NCBI GenBank assembly: GCA_964006375.1
Contig: OZ023267.1
Location: 82,834,906-82,898,905 of the forward strand
DNA: 64,000 nucleotides
Reading direction: 5' to 3'
DNA from: Tillus elongatus
Lineage: Eukaryota > Arthropoda > Insecta > Coleoptera > Cleridae
Below the pieces are notes generated by a model that ran no database searches, was not told the DNA's origin, and saw only the letters and a program-made list of their open reading frames with translations. A program made the translations under genes and the position numbers. Positions within the stretch are counted from its first letter, which is position 1. The number at the start of each line of letters is the position of its first letter. Shown here one piece after another: positions 11,726 through 22,166 of the stretch.

Positions 11726-13867
11726 CAGGCTAATTCATTACCAATGGGATATCCAAAAGTAGAGATACTACACGTCACATTGGGGCCATTGGCCCAAACA
11801 TGCCTAAGTTAAAATTTTAGTCGTTTTTTTATCATTATTCTGAAAATATCTAGGCTTTAGGAACTTGCAAATTTGTGAAGTCATGTTTTTTAGGCGACGA
11901 ATAAGATACGTGTTGTAAATATCACGTTGCTCACAGATTTACGACCAATTTCACAGATATTTACACTTAATAAATCTTCACACTGTATGTATAATATAAA
12001 AGTTAATTCAAAACCTAAAAGAGCAAACATTTTTCAATTGTGTATTCTTGTTTCATTTCGGTATCTCGATTCGTTTTCGAGAAAAATCGATTCAACGAAC
12101 ATTATGTTATGATTATACAGAAATTTAAAGTGAAACAAACCAAACTGCAGTTAGTAGGTTATGTCACATAAAATAAAATATCATTTTCGCCGCCATAGGA
12201 ACCAGGAAATAATGACGAGTGCTGCCAACTGAATAACTAATTTGTGTAGTTTTACTTGTAGTAATAATCATTTGTGATAAAATTGTGACAATGTTGCGCT
12301 ACATGAAGTTTTCGTATAATGAAATGAGAGATATGATCTGTGATTTTGCGCAAGAAAATTACAAAGGCTTCAGCTATAAAATATTCTGAATTATATCCCA
12401 ACCGAAGACAAGCAAATCACAAACTATTTAGAAAATTGTACAATCGCCTAGGCGAAACAGGATCCTCCCGTTCGAAATGTAAAGACTACGCTCCAAAAAG
12501 TATTTCAATTGAGCATGAAGAGGGAGTTTTGGTTAGAGTGACCGAAAATCCAGGTATAAGTACTCGTCTGTTAAGTACTTACAGGCAAAACCCAGCGTAC
12601 GATTTGGAGAATTCTAAATAAGGAGAAACTCTATCAATTTCATTTTACTCATGTACAAAATTTGTTGAATCAAGATCCTTCTGCTCATCTACGTTTTGCC
12701 TATTTTCTAGAAGAACAGGAAAACAGCGATTTTAGTTTTTTGGAGAAAATGTTATTTACCGATGAGCCGACGGTTACTTGGAGCGGTGTCTTTAACGGGT
12801 GAAATAATCAATTGTGGGACTCTGAGAATCCCCTTGGTGTAAAAGTAAGGCATTTGCGACACGAATTTAACCTGAATGTTTGGTGCGGTATGATTGGTAA
12901 TTTTTTGTTTGACCTTTTGAACTTCCTCCCAATTTATATAGTATTTATATTTAAAATTTCTTTAACAAACTTGTCAGAATTGTTTAACGAAGTTCCACTT
13001 TATTTAAGAAGAGACATGTGGATCATGCACGATGGAGCGCCACCGCATTTTTCTCGTAGATGCGCGCATATTTAGATGCAGTTTGTCTAAATCATTAGAT
13101 TGTCCGTAGAAGACTTTTTGCTTGGCTACCCAGGAGTCTGAACTTCAATGATCTCGATTTTTCTATTTGGTCTCGAATGAAAGCTATAGTTTACAAATAA
13201 CCTATTTGTTCGCGTGAAAAGTTGTGGCGAAGAATACAAATCGATGCCAACGAAGTCAGAGGCAATCCCAATATGTTGATTCAAGCTCGGAGGTCTCCCA
13301 CAAAACGCTATGTAAAATGTATCAGTGGACACTTTGAACAATTACCTGGAATTATTATTACATATTTCAATTCTTTTGTTTTATGTGTTCTAGAAAATGA
13401 AAATAATACACTTGTTTAGTTTCACTTTTAGTTTCTCCTATTATCAAATCATAATGTTAAAATCGATTTTTCTCGAAAACTGATCGAGTTACCGAAATGA
13501 GACAAGAATACATAATTAATTGAAAAATGATTGCACTTTCAGATTTTGAATCAAATTTTATGTGAGACATATAAGGTGAAGAGTTATTAACTGTAAATGT
13601 CGTTGAAATTGGTATCAAGTGGCACAAACGCGATATCTGCAACATGTTATCTTATTCTCGCCTAACAAAACATTAATTCACAAATTTTAATATCCTAACC
13701 TAGATATTTTAACAGCTATGACGATAAAACCAATTCAAATTTTAACTTTCAATGCCCCGTATTTCCGAAACTATCAACTTTTGGATAAGGCATGTGTGCG
13801 CCAATAGTCACAATTTGGCGTGTTGTATCTCCAGCTTTCGGATTTCCCATTGTTAAGGAATAACCTG
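11726..13867 (+). mobile_element. Tc1/mariner-like transposon with long inverted repeats
   Basis: Bounded by CAGG...CCTG termini with TA on both sides (11724-11725 and 13868-13869), as expected for Tc1/mariner insertion. The inverted repeats are unusually long, about 390-420 bp with small gaps (11726 to about 12112, and about 13448 to 13867), and enclose a decayed transposase gene. The internal divergence of the arms implies an old insertion. Confidence 0.7.
12291..13419 (+). pseudogene. Decayed DDE transposase (Tc1/mariner superfamily)
   Basis: Fragments in shifting frames: an N-terminal helix-turn-helix region (YPNRRQANHKLFRKLYNRL, ending ETGS), the first catalytic Asp in LFTDEP, the second in MHDGAPPHF, and a C-terminal CISGHFEQL tail. 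Several frameshifts and stops (a stop after FNG near 12800 and another after CAHI) make it non-functional. Same family as the copies at 53000-54056 and 56162-57097. Confidence 0.75.
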
Positions 13868-13972
13868 TATGTATAATAGGTAATTATAGTGTCAGCCTCT
13901 AAAGTATGGGTCCCAGATTGGATTTCCAAGTGGATACACAAAAAGCTGACCTAGTTTGGAGAAAAAAATTCG

Positions 13973-14160
13973 GGACGCAGCAAGTGCGTTATGGTAGTGA
14001 ATTTTCATAAGAATTTTACACTATTATTATACGGCATATTACTAAAATTAATAATTTAAACTTACAGAGACCTAAAAGATCGATTTTAGAGGTCCTAGTT
14101 GCGCACATTTGAAAAAAACTTTCGAAAGTGTTACCTATTATCACAAAAATCATCTGTTCT
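13973..14160 (+). repeat. Copy of the GCAGCAAGTGCG repeat family, shortened
   Basis: Starts GGGACGCAGCAAGTGCG and includes TATGGTAGTGAATTTTCAT, as in the copies at 38786 and 43435, then jumps to the family's far end (CCTAGTTGCGCACATTTG), lacking the interior and the TA tract. Confidence 0.5.
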
Positions 14161-14582
14161 AACTCCTTTTGAGAAAGATTCCAAAAACTCAATTTTCTAT
14201 GAAGCTAAAAATTAAATTTTGCTGTATCTATATATAGTGTAGATCTCTTTAAAAGAAACTTGTATTACAAATTTAATTAAAGTGACAAAATCTTTCCGGA
14301 AGGCAACTTTATTCATATTTAGAAAAGAATCTGCAAATTGCAAACGTAGCAGTTATTTGTCATTATTAATCGCCTGAATGATTTCGTTTTACTCAACCTA
14401 ATCAAACCGGTTTTTTTAATATCAACAATAACACAATGTCTGCTGACAATTATAATTTCAGACTCAAAGGTGACAGAGTTATCCAGGCGTTTTAAACAAA
14501 AATGATATCTTGTTCAAAACGTATGAAATCTGTGCACTATTGCTCCTCCAAATGTCAAAATAAAACACAAAATAAACCTACA

Positions 14583-14655
14583 TTCATCGAGGCGGAATCA
14601 ATCACGCAACCTTATGCGTAGAAGACAAGCTGGTTACCACTGAGCTATCCAACCA
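14583..14655 (-). repeat. tRNA-like sequence, probable SINE head or tRNA pseudogene
   Basis: On the minus strand it reads GGATAGCTCAGTGGTAACC (an A-box-like D arm) and, about 35 bases on, TGATTGATTCCG (a weak B box). A convincing cloverleaf and acceptor stem are not seen, so a live tRNA gene is unlikely. A second A-box-like string ACTTAGTGGTTA lies near 15190, also minus strand. Confidence 0.3.
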
Positions 14656-15463
14656 TACGTTAACTAACGTTTTGTTTACATGATACTCGGTACGGGCTTC
14701 ATGCCCGATATTTATTATTATTAAAAGTATAGGTAACAATTAATTACAGAATTAGTGTAATTGCCATTGGAACACATTCAATTACTGTTTCTATCTGATA
14801 TGATTATGTTTAAGTTTAAAGATAAAAAAGAAACTATTTTAAGAGCTTTTTTATAGATTTGACTTGATTTTGTTTACATTTCCACTATATTATGCTACAC
14901 TCTCAAAACTGTAGTTTGGGCCGTTCATCAAGCTACAAATTTAGTGTATTTGAAAAATTGATTGAATCTCCCAGTTAAATAACTATTAGGTACTTGGCAA
15001 ATCTTTAATTTTATGTCGTCTGTTATTTGCGATATTTGTGACCGAGATTTCACGATTGATGGTTCGGGTAGTATGTTTTATGCCTGTTATTTATTTTATT
15101 TCGTTACCGTTGATGTATGGTTTATACCTGTTTTATGAATCAATCTAAGCGCGACAGTTAACTACTGTCTGTCCGGCATTGGACTTTAACCACTAAGTCG
15201 TTTCGACGCATTTCTTTAATATTTTATTTTTAATTTGGAAAAACTCTAAATATTGTGTACCAAATTACTTAAAATTTACAACATAGGTTTATTTAGACCA
15301 TTTCTAGCCACATGTAAAGTCTCATTCTAGTTACTCTGATACTTACAAAAATATAGCGTTTTCAGAAATATTTTTGTATATTTTTTGAGGAAAAAATGTC
15401 CGTTATAGCTGATATACGAAATCGTCCGCGGTCTTAATGCAATGAAGATATGTATGACGATAG
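14656..15463. other. No gene seen
   Basis: AT-rich sequence apart from the weak tRNA-like string near 15190. The last 60 or so bases may be the upstream part of the Penelope-like element interrupted by the Polinton. Confidence 0.4.
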
Positions 15464-15469
15464 CTAACA
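15464..15469. repeat. Polinton target-site duplication, left
   Basis: CTAACA directly precedes the left terminal repeat and is repeated exactly after the right one (26936-26941). Six bases is the Polinton/Maverick hallmark. Confidence 0.92.
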
Positions 15470-16027
15470 AGTAGGTAGAGAGAGCCGGTTCTAAGACCAC
15501 CTCCCACCTTCCACTTCCCGCTACTGAGCATGCGTGTGACGTAACAAATATGGCGGTTGTATTGAGGATGACGTAAGCTACAAATTAAGATGACGCAATC
15601 TAAGATGGCGGCCAAGATGGCTGACCGGAAGTGAAAAAACTGGGAAATATAAAATTTTAGCTGGTAGGTGGCGCCACTAATCAAAGTAAGAGCTTCCGCT
15701 ATTTTGATTTTTGCAAAGATTGACGTAACAAATATGACGGCTAGCGCAGGCGCAAACTCATACTTTTTAGTTTTCGGTTGAAGTCCTAAGTGTGGGGTGA
15801 CGTTTTACTCGGCTTGGCAAGTAGAATTCAAATTTGGCATTTACGCATGCGCGAACTAAACTTTTGGAGTTTTAGGCCTAAGCCTTAGGTGTTTTGTCTT
15901 AGAGCTCAGCAACCAGATTTTAAAAATTTAGAATATGCGAATGACAGGCATGCTAGATATGGCAACATAGCAACAACTACGTGTGTAGATCAACCTTGAC
16001 ACGTGACAGGAAATGAGTCATATGTTT
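15470..16027 (+). repeat. Polinton left terminal inverted repeat
   Basis: Pairs with 26378-26935 over its full 558 bp with scattered substitutions and a few indels. GC content is higher than the surroundings, with several CATGC motifs and a CCTAAGCCTTAGG near-palindrome. No long ORF. Confidence 0.93.
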
Positions 16028-16155
16028 ACCATCTCACTCAGAGGCTGTCATTTAAAGGAAGCAAGATGTTATCACTTTAAGATTGAAAATAAAACAACTG
16101 ATTTAAGCACAATTAATTTATTAGGATTAATTCACAAGACTTACATACTAAAGTA

Positions 16156-17349
16156 TTACATAATAGCTCTTACAATACCAGTTAGAGGTTTATATTCAAA
16201 TACACAATCATGAATAACTAAACAGTAAGCTTTGGTTCTATTGGGAAAATTGTTTTTGCTCATAAACTCCACTTTGATGTCCACTGTTGACGACTTGATT
16301 GACTCATTCTGGTGCTGACAGTCTATTACAAATAGAGCTCGATCTTTAAACTCATCATAATTTAGAAGAGGCTCTGCTATGTTTTTATAACAAAAACTTT
16401 TTTGAAAATCTGTATACATCTGGTAAGCTTCAGCATATTTAGATTTTTCGAAATCCATATTCATAGATTCATAAGGGTAGCATTTTGAATTTAGGAACAC
16501 TCGTAGATCTACCATACCAATATTATCAAAAAAGTCACCTTTTTTGCTTACATTGTCTTTAAGATCTGTTTGAAATGCTATAATCACATATCTAGGTCTT
16601 TCTAAGTTTGTTGCAGTTTTAACAGACCACACATCTTTATTAATATCTCTAAGCGCGGGTAGCTCATATATGTCCCATTTGCGGTATGCTAGAAATATAG
16701 ATGTCTTTTGTAATTTTATCCATCAGTTCCAACTTCATTTTATCGTTTGGAAATACATGTTTAGCTTTTAAAAACATGTTGGTTACAGTAATTTTAGATC
16801 TTGCACTACCAGTACTATAATAACTGTTGGCATCACTTCGAGCTCTTGTGAATCGGAAAGTATGTTTACCGCAGAGAACTCCTTTAAAGTGGTGGAAGAA
16901 ACTGAAGAGGAACCAAAGAGGCAGGAGCAAGTGAAACTTTTAATCGTTTAAGGTGATATGATCTGACGATCCGGCGTTGCTAAGAGATTTGGCTTCATTC
17001 TTGCTAAACGAAAGCAGGGTTTTGATGGTTGTTGTTGTGTATGGGTCTCGTACTCGCTCCACTTCCTTGTTATTTAATTCATAGGTCACTGATTCAAACA
17101 GAGCCGCTTCTCCATTATTTGACATATAACACTCACCATCAGCATTTTGTATTGCTAAAGGTTCCAGAGCACCTTCGATTATTAGAGCCGACTCTGCTAG
17201 ACATACAATGCATCTTGTTGATTGATGTTTATTTCGACTTCATCACTATTACCAAATGATTTAGCTGACGAATAGTAAGACCGAAGTTCTTCTCGATCAA
17301 TAGAATCGTCAAACTCGGGGTCTTTGAATATTTTGAGTTTTGTTGACAT
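16156..17349 (-). pseudogene. Polinton major-capsid-like gene, broken
   Basis: Counterpart of the intact gene at 875-2080. Reading down from ATG at 17349: a one-base deletion near 17205 shifts the frame; a small deletion removes three codons near 16970; a TAA stop replaces a codon near 16940; and a two-base deletion near 16705 shifts the frame again, after which the last 158 codons are open to the stop at 16156. The remaining sequence is very close to copy 1, so the lesions are recent on the time scale of divergence between copies. It overlaps the small ORF by 41 bp. AATAAA signals follow, toward the left repeat. Confidence 0.8.
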
Positions 17350-17470
17350 GATAACCAAGACTTTTAAGGAACTCAATATTATCAGACCGAAGTGTACACT
17401 TTGAAGTGGATGACTGTACTGAACTTGTTTTGGCAGATTCACTTGCTTTTACATCCTTAAAGACTAGCAT
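17309..17470 (-). CDS. Conserved 53-codon ORF between capsid-like genes, copy 2
   Basis: Same start, length, spacing and 41-bp overlap with the capsid-like gene as at 754-915. It remains open although the overlapping neighbour is broken further on. The shared block TLRSDNIEFLKSLGYHV is unchanged. Function unknown. Confidence 0.55.
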   Translation of the reverse strand: MLVFKDVKASESAKTSSVQSSTSKCTLRSDNIEFLKSLGYHVNKTQNIQRPRV

Positions 17471-17471
17471 T

Positions 17472-18188
17472 CTAGGCAACCTTTTTAAGGTTCAGACGAA
17501 CAGACACCACTTCAGCTTGAAAGTTTACAGGAACTGAATCTTGATCCACGATGTCGATGCTTATATTTGAAATCTCTTGCTTGTTCACTGGTAAATAAAT
17601 TAAATTCTTAGGTTCGATGTCGATTGCATAACCAGGATCAACCATCGGTGCAAACTCATATAACGTATGTGAAGGTTTCCCGTTATAGTAGGACCCAGAC
17701 ACAATATTAGTTTCTATGCGAATTTGTTTAACATCCACTATTTCAACAGGTAAATCAGATTCATGGAAGACACCTGGTCGAAGAACTTGCTTTGAAAATC
17801 CCAGCATTCGCCCAATCGAATCATCAGATTCAAAACTGATACTTGTGAAACATTTTATTTCACATCTAATGGTGTTCGGATTAGGTCTTAGAATCAAAGC
17901 TAGTTGCTTTTGTTCATGTGTCGCTGCAGCACCCACAAGCTTATTTTGAAGCAAGTTTTCCAAATGTGTTATTTCATATGCACCAGTGGGTATCGTGATG
18001 GTTCTCCAAGCACGTCCTTCTTTTACATAAAATTTATTTTTACCTTTATATATGTTAGGTATGTTGTTGTATGTATGAAAGCCTATCAAAGCAACAGCAT
18101 AACTACCACCAGGATCCAATTCAATTGGTGGATAGTAGTCTGTTGACAGATGGGAGCTGCGGTCTTTCAAGATAAAGGTTTGCGACAT
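17472..18188 (-). CDS. Polinton minor capsid (penton-like) protein, copy 2
   Basis: Intact 238-codon ORF, ATG to stop, about 94% identical to copy 1. Contains ELDPGGSYAVALIGFHTY near residue 25 and the IPTGAYEI block near residue 65. The likely role is a single-jelly-roll vertex protein of the virion, inferred from position next to the capsid-like gene and from size. It lies 45 bp downstream of the truncated protease gene and leads into the small ORF after one base. Being intact in both copies, it is the best-preserved gene of the family here. Confidence 0.6.
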   Translation of the reverse strand: MSQTFILKDRSSHLSTDYYPPIELDPGGSYAVALIGFHTYNNIPNIYKGKNKFYVKEGRAWRTITIPTGAYEITHLENLLQNKLVGAAATHEQKQLALILRPNPNTIRCEIKCFTSISFESDDSIGRMLGFSKQVLRPGVFHESDLPVEIVDVKQIRIETNIVSGSYYNGKPSHTLYEFAPMVDPGYAIDIEPKNLIYLPVNKQEISNISIDIVDQDSVPVNFQAEVVSVRLNLKKVA

Positions 18189-18233
18189 GACTGATACACA
18201 GAGGTTACTGTTTGAGTCTTTTATTTAAAAATT

Positions 18234-18641
18234 TTAAACATAAGTATTATATGTTTGATAAACATTATGATTATACATTAGAGTAGAGTCTTTAAGGTAC
18301 TGTTGCAACTCGACTGGTGGTTTTAAGTTTCCATAGGAGTCAAAGTACTCGGTTGTGTTACCACGTTTCCTCACTGTAACCCAATGACTACCAGGCTCCT
18401 TGTTTGTTTGTAAATTCATGATAAACGATTCATTTTTACGTGGTCCATTTCGAGGTAGAGTATCTCGCATGTATACACCTCTAAAATATGGGATTTTCAT
18501 TTTACCAGCAACTTTCAGAAGATCTTCATCTGTTAGAGGTCTTGCTGGCAAACGACCTATTCGTTTTTTGGCTTTTGCAGATACAAACCATAGCCACCAC
18601 GTTGTTTCTTCAGGTATAGACCTTTGCCGAGTCTCTTGCAT
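18234..18641 (-). pseudogene. Adenain-like cysteine protease, truncated before catalytic Cys
   Basis: Frame of 135 codons. Recognisable blocks of the adenovirus-type (C5) maturation protease: an N-terminal LTDEDLLKVAG, YFRGVYMRDTLP, the catalytic His in GSHWV, the acidic residue in YFDSYG, and a Gln in NVYQ. The frame stops seven codons after that Gln, before the position where the catalytic Cys and the C-terminal helices should be, so the enzyme should be dead. The start is uncertain: ATG at 18641 would overlap the PLA2 gene by 85 bp. In an active element the enzyme would process virion precursors. Confidence 0.75.
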
Positions 18642-19378
18642 TTCGGTTTTAATTTCAAACCACTACCTCTCTTACCCATTGCGATAGCTTCCATTGTTTT
18701 GTTGTGGCGTTCTTCTTCCTCAAGTTTGTGTTTAGCCGCTTTAGCATCGTTTACGGCTTTAGCAATACCAGCAGCCCCACCACCCAGAGCACCAAGAGCT
18801 GATAGACCACCAAATATAAGAGGTAACAGTGGGAGGAAGCCTCCGCTTTTAGGTATTGGAATAACTCGAGGTTTCAACACATTCTTACGCCCACCAATCT
18901 GTTTAACAATTTCATGAGCGATATCAAACACGGCATTCTCTGATGGAATAAGGTTTCTGTCTTTTATAACTTCTCCAATCAGACTAAGAATGTTTTTAAA
19001 GGGAACTTTCTTCTTTGGTTTTGAGTTGGTTACATCAAGACCCATACCAAGCTTTCTTTTAACTTTCATGGTGTTTGTAACACTCCAAGCGGCTAACTTT
19101 TCACCAAAACTTGTGTCTTTCGATTTAACTCTCTCCCAAGCTCGGTTCTCCAAAACTTCGTCGACTCGATGTCTATCACTTAACTTTTTTGATTGAGAGT
19201 AAGCGATGTCGTGGTCTCTACAAGCACGGTCTAGCAGATTGATACCTTGATCACCTCTAACAAGACGTTCTTTAAGTTTAGTACCTGGACCGCAAAATTG
19301 ATAACCAGGTATGTGTAACTCAACAGGTAGCTTGTTAATAGCTGTGTTTACAAAACCTTCACCCTGTGACACCAACAT
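18557..19378 (-). CDS. PLA2-domain virion protein with adenovirus core-like tail
   Basis: 273 codons, intact. Residues about 22-62 carry the signature of the parvovirus VP1-type phospholipase A2: calcium loop QFCGPGTKL and the catalytic pair in ACRDHDIAYS. The middle is basic and Lys-rich. Around residues 178-205 is a hydrophobic Gly/Ala/Leu stretch (LPLLPLIFGGLSALGALGGG), followed by a charged helix and a very basic Gly/Lys-rich C-terminus (KRLGKGLYLKKQRGGYGLYL), resembling adenovirus minor core or membrane-lytic proteins. Likely role: breaching endosomal membranes during entry. Its start is 79 bp from the divergent ATPase start. Confidence 0.75.
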   Translation of the reverse strand: MLVSQGEGFVNTAINKLPVELHIPGYQFCGPGTKLKERLVRGDQGINLLDRACRDHDIAYSQSKKLSDRHRVDEVLENRAWERVKSKDTSFGEKLAAWSVTNTMKVKRKLGMGLDVTNSKPKKKVPFKNILSLIGEVIKDRNLIPSENAVFDIAHEIVKQIGGRKNVLKPRVIPIPKSGGFLPLLPLIFGGLSALGALGGGAAGIAKAVNDAKAAKHKLEEEERHNKTMEAIAMGKRGSGLKLKPKCKRLGKGLYLKKQRGGYGLYLQKPKNE

Positions 19379-19457
19379 TGATACTAACTATATGACTCAC
19401 TTGCATCTGTCTATATATATTTATACTTACCGAAAATATAGTTTAGTTTAAGTCAAG
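19379..19457. promoter_or_regulatory. Divergent promoter between virion cluster and ATPase
   Basis: 79-bp gap between two divergent ATGs. It contains TATATATATTTATAC, which reads as a TATA-like box on both strands, so it probably drives the leftward PLA2-protease-capsid cluster and the rightward ATPase block. Confidence 0.45.
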
Positions 19458-20153
19458 ATGCGTACCATTAAACACGCTTCTGTCTTACCTATTACAAATA
19501 TAGACGATGTTGTTGATACATCATCAGAACAACAACGAAAACATGGCCCTCACTTGCCAAACACAGTTAGATGTATCATATGTGGTCCGAGCGGGTGTGG
19601 TAAAACAAATGTTATGCTAAGTTTATTGTTTGAACCGAACGGTTTAAAGTTTGATATGGTGTATGTATATTTAAAGTCTCTATATCAACCCAAATACAAG
19701 ATGTTAAAGGATGTGTTGGAGGCAACAAAAGATGTTGGTTACTATCCATATAGTGAAAACGATGAAATATTAGATCCAGCAGATGCCTTGGGTAACTCTG
19801 TGTTTATATTTGATGATGTAGCTTGTGACAAGCAAGATAAAATAAGAGCATACTTTAGTATGAGAAGACATAAGAATATTGATTCGTTCTATCTCTGTCA
19901 AACATATACTCGAATACCGAAACATCTAATACGTGATAATGCCAATGTTTTGATTCTCTTCAAACAAGACGAAACCAATTTAAAACACATCTACGACGAT
20001 CATGTAACGACAGATATGGATTTTAAACAATTTAAAAATATATGCTGCGAGTGTTGGAAAGACAATAAGTATGGTGTGTTGGTTATTGTAAAAGAAAACG
20101 AAGTACACAGAGGGAGATATAAAAAAGGATTCGATAGCTACATATTAATCTAA
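19458..20153 (+). CDS. Packaging ATPase (FtsK/HerA, A32-like)
   Basis: 231 codons, intact, ATG to TAA. Walker A GPSGCGKTN at about residue 43 and Walker B NSVFIFDDV at about residue 113, followed by a conserved MRRHKN and SFYLCQTYTRIP segment typical of the A32-like genome-packaging ATPases of Polintons and large DNA viruses. It would pump element DNA into the capsid. It heads the rightward gene block and is preserved although many neighbours are broken. Confidence 0.9.
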   Translation: MRTIKHASVLPITNIDDVVDTSSEQQRKHGPHLPNTVRCIICGPSGCGKTNVMLSLLFEPNGLKFDMVYVYLKSLYQPKYKMLKDVLEATKDVGYYPYSENDEILDPADALGNSVFIFDDVACDKQDKIRAYFSMRRHKNIDSFYLCQTYTRIPKHLIRDNANVLILFKQDETNLKHIYDDHVTTDMDFKQFKNICCECWKDNKYGVLVIVKENEVHRGRYKKGFDSYILI

Positions 20154-20185
20154 TTGACTGCAACCAACAACAACAACAAAGAGAT

Positions 20186-20495
20186 GTCTAGCAGGGCAAC
20201 CAACTCTCTGACAGGACAGACAACCTGTCTGACAGCCTGTCTAACAACCTGTCTAAAACAACCTGTCTAACAACCTGTCTAACAACCTGTCTGACAACCT
20301 GTCTAACAACCTGTCTGACAGCCTGTCTAACAACCTGTCTAACAACATGTCTAACAACCTGTCTGACAACCTGTCTGACAGCCTGTCTAACAACCTGTCT
20401 AACAACATGTCTAACAACCTGTCTGACAACCTGTTAGACAGCTGTCTAACAGCTGTTAGACAACCTGTCTAACAACCTGTCTAACAACTAGATAG
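20186..20495. repeat. 12-bp minisatellite CAACCTGTCTAA
   Basis: Roughly two dozen imperfect units of about 12 bp (AACAACCTGTCT, with CTGAC and CAGC variants) fill the gap between the ATPase and the next gene. A short near-palindrome, GTTAGACAGCTGTCTAAC, lies toward the end. It is not in an open frame with either gene and has no unique spacers, so it is not a CRISPR array. Confidence 0.9.
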
Positions 20496-20596
20496 GTAGA
20501 CATACCACAAATTCGAAGCTAGTACCCCTTAAACCACCAAACAGTTTGCATCTCTTAGCACGATCTGAAACAAATAACTTTAGCAAGATAGAGGTG

Positions 20597-21634
20597 ATGG
20601 GTAAACAAGAGAGAAAAATCAAGAAAAAGATTTTACAACTAGCCGAAAACATTCGAAAAAAACATTTAATGCTTAAGCTTGGTAGAGTTGAGAATGATGA
20701 GGTCCTGCATCGTTTATATAAACCAATTGTTGAACCACTAAGTGAAATATCTAAAAACACATCGGTACTTAAACTGCAACCAACGACTGAACAAATCAAA
20801 GAAAAAGAAGCTTCTGATGATGTACCAGAAAAGAAACCCAAAGTTGAGTTCCTTAAAGATCATGAAGTTTTTGAAGCCGAACCAGAGGAAGAGACAAGTT
20901 CTGATGAGGATATCTCAACATTTGAAGAGTTTGAGGCAGATCTACAAACTGTCACAAACAACCCAGCATATCAAGAATTTTTGGAGCAATATCCTGAACG
21001 AGTTCGATATTATGTAGACAAGTATTTTACTGAACCACCGAGGCTTGCTACTATTGATCAAACGTATGGTGCTCGCTACGCTAAAGATACTGGTAGTTGG
21101 AGTCTTGGCAACAAACACTTGGACTTTACTGATAATGACATTCGATTGGGTTAAAGCAGATATCCGCAAACACAAGGTCTGCTAGAATTGATACTTATGA
21201 AAACACCTAGAGGGCATACCTATGACGATCTTCAACACAATAGAGATATTCTGGAGTCAACTAGTGTTCATAAAATTAACTACAATCCTAATGCACGTAC
21301 CAAAGGTTGTTCCTCAGAAAAGTATCTGACTCTAATAAAACCAATTATAAATCCACGAGGACGAAGATCCTCAACTCCTCAAGGTTTTGGTTACGACACA
21401 CATCTTAACGAAGAACAAAAAACCGAACCTAGAGCTCAGAATGTAAGCAACATCACTAACAACTATATGATACAAAATAACAAACAAATAGAATATGTCT
21501 ATTGGGATGACATAAATGAGTCGGTTGATAGACTTAGACTTTTAGTAGCTTCTCAAGTTGCTGGTAATAATGCTCATAACAACGAAATTCAATCAATCAT
21601 TGAAGAATTAAAGGAAGTCAGTGTTATTGCTTAG
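20597..21634 (+). pseudogene. Conserved Polinton gene of unknown function, one stop
   Basis: ATG at 20597 (MGKQERKIKKKI) opens a frame ended by TAA at 21152-21154, which resumes in the same frame to TAG at 21634, for 345 codons in all. The N-terminus is a basic helix, residues about 55-120 are acidic and Ser/Glu-rich, and the conserved part spans the stop (TYGARYAKDTGSWSLGNKHL before; QGLLELILMKTP after). I recognise it as a widespread companion gene in arthropod elements of this type but know no function. The single stop is the only lesion seen. Confidence 0.65.
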
Positions 21635-21647
21635 TAAACCTACATAT

Positions 21648-22162
<515 letters not shown>

Positions 22163-22166
<4 letters not shown>

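Noticed and set aside
14583..14655. Functional tRNA gene.
   Set aside because: A-box-like but no convincing acceptor stem, anticodon arm or strong B box; listed only as tRNA-like repeat.
20186..20495. CRISPR-like array.
   Set aside because: 12-bp units in direct tandem with no unique spacers, inside a eukaryotic mobile element.
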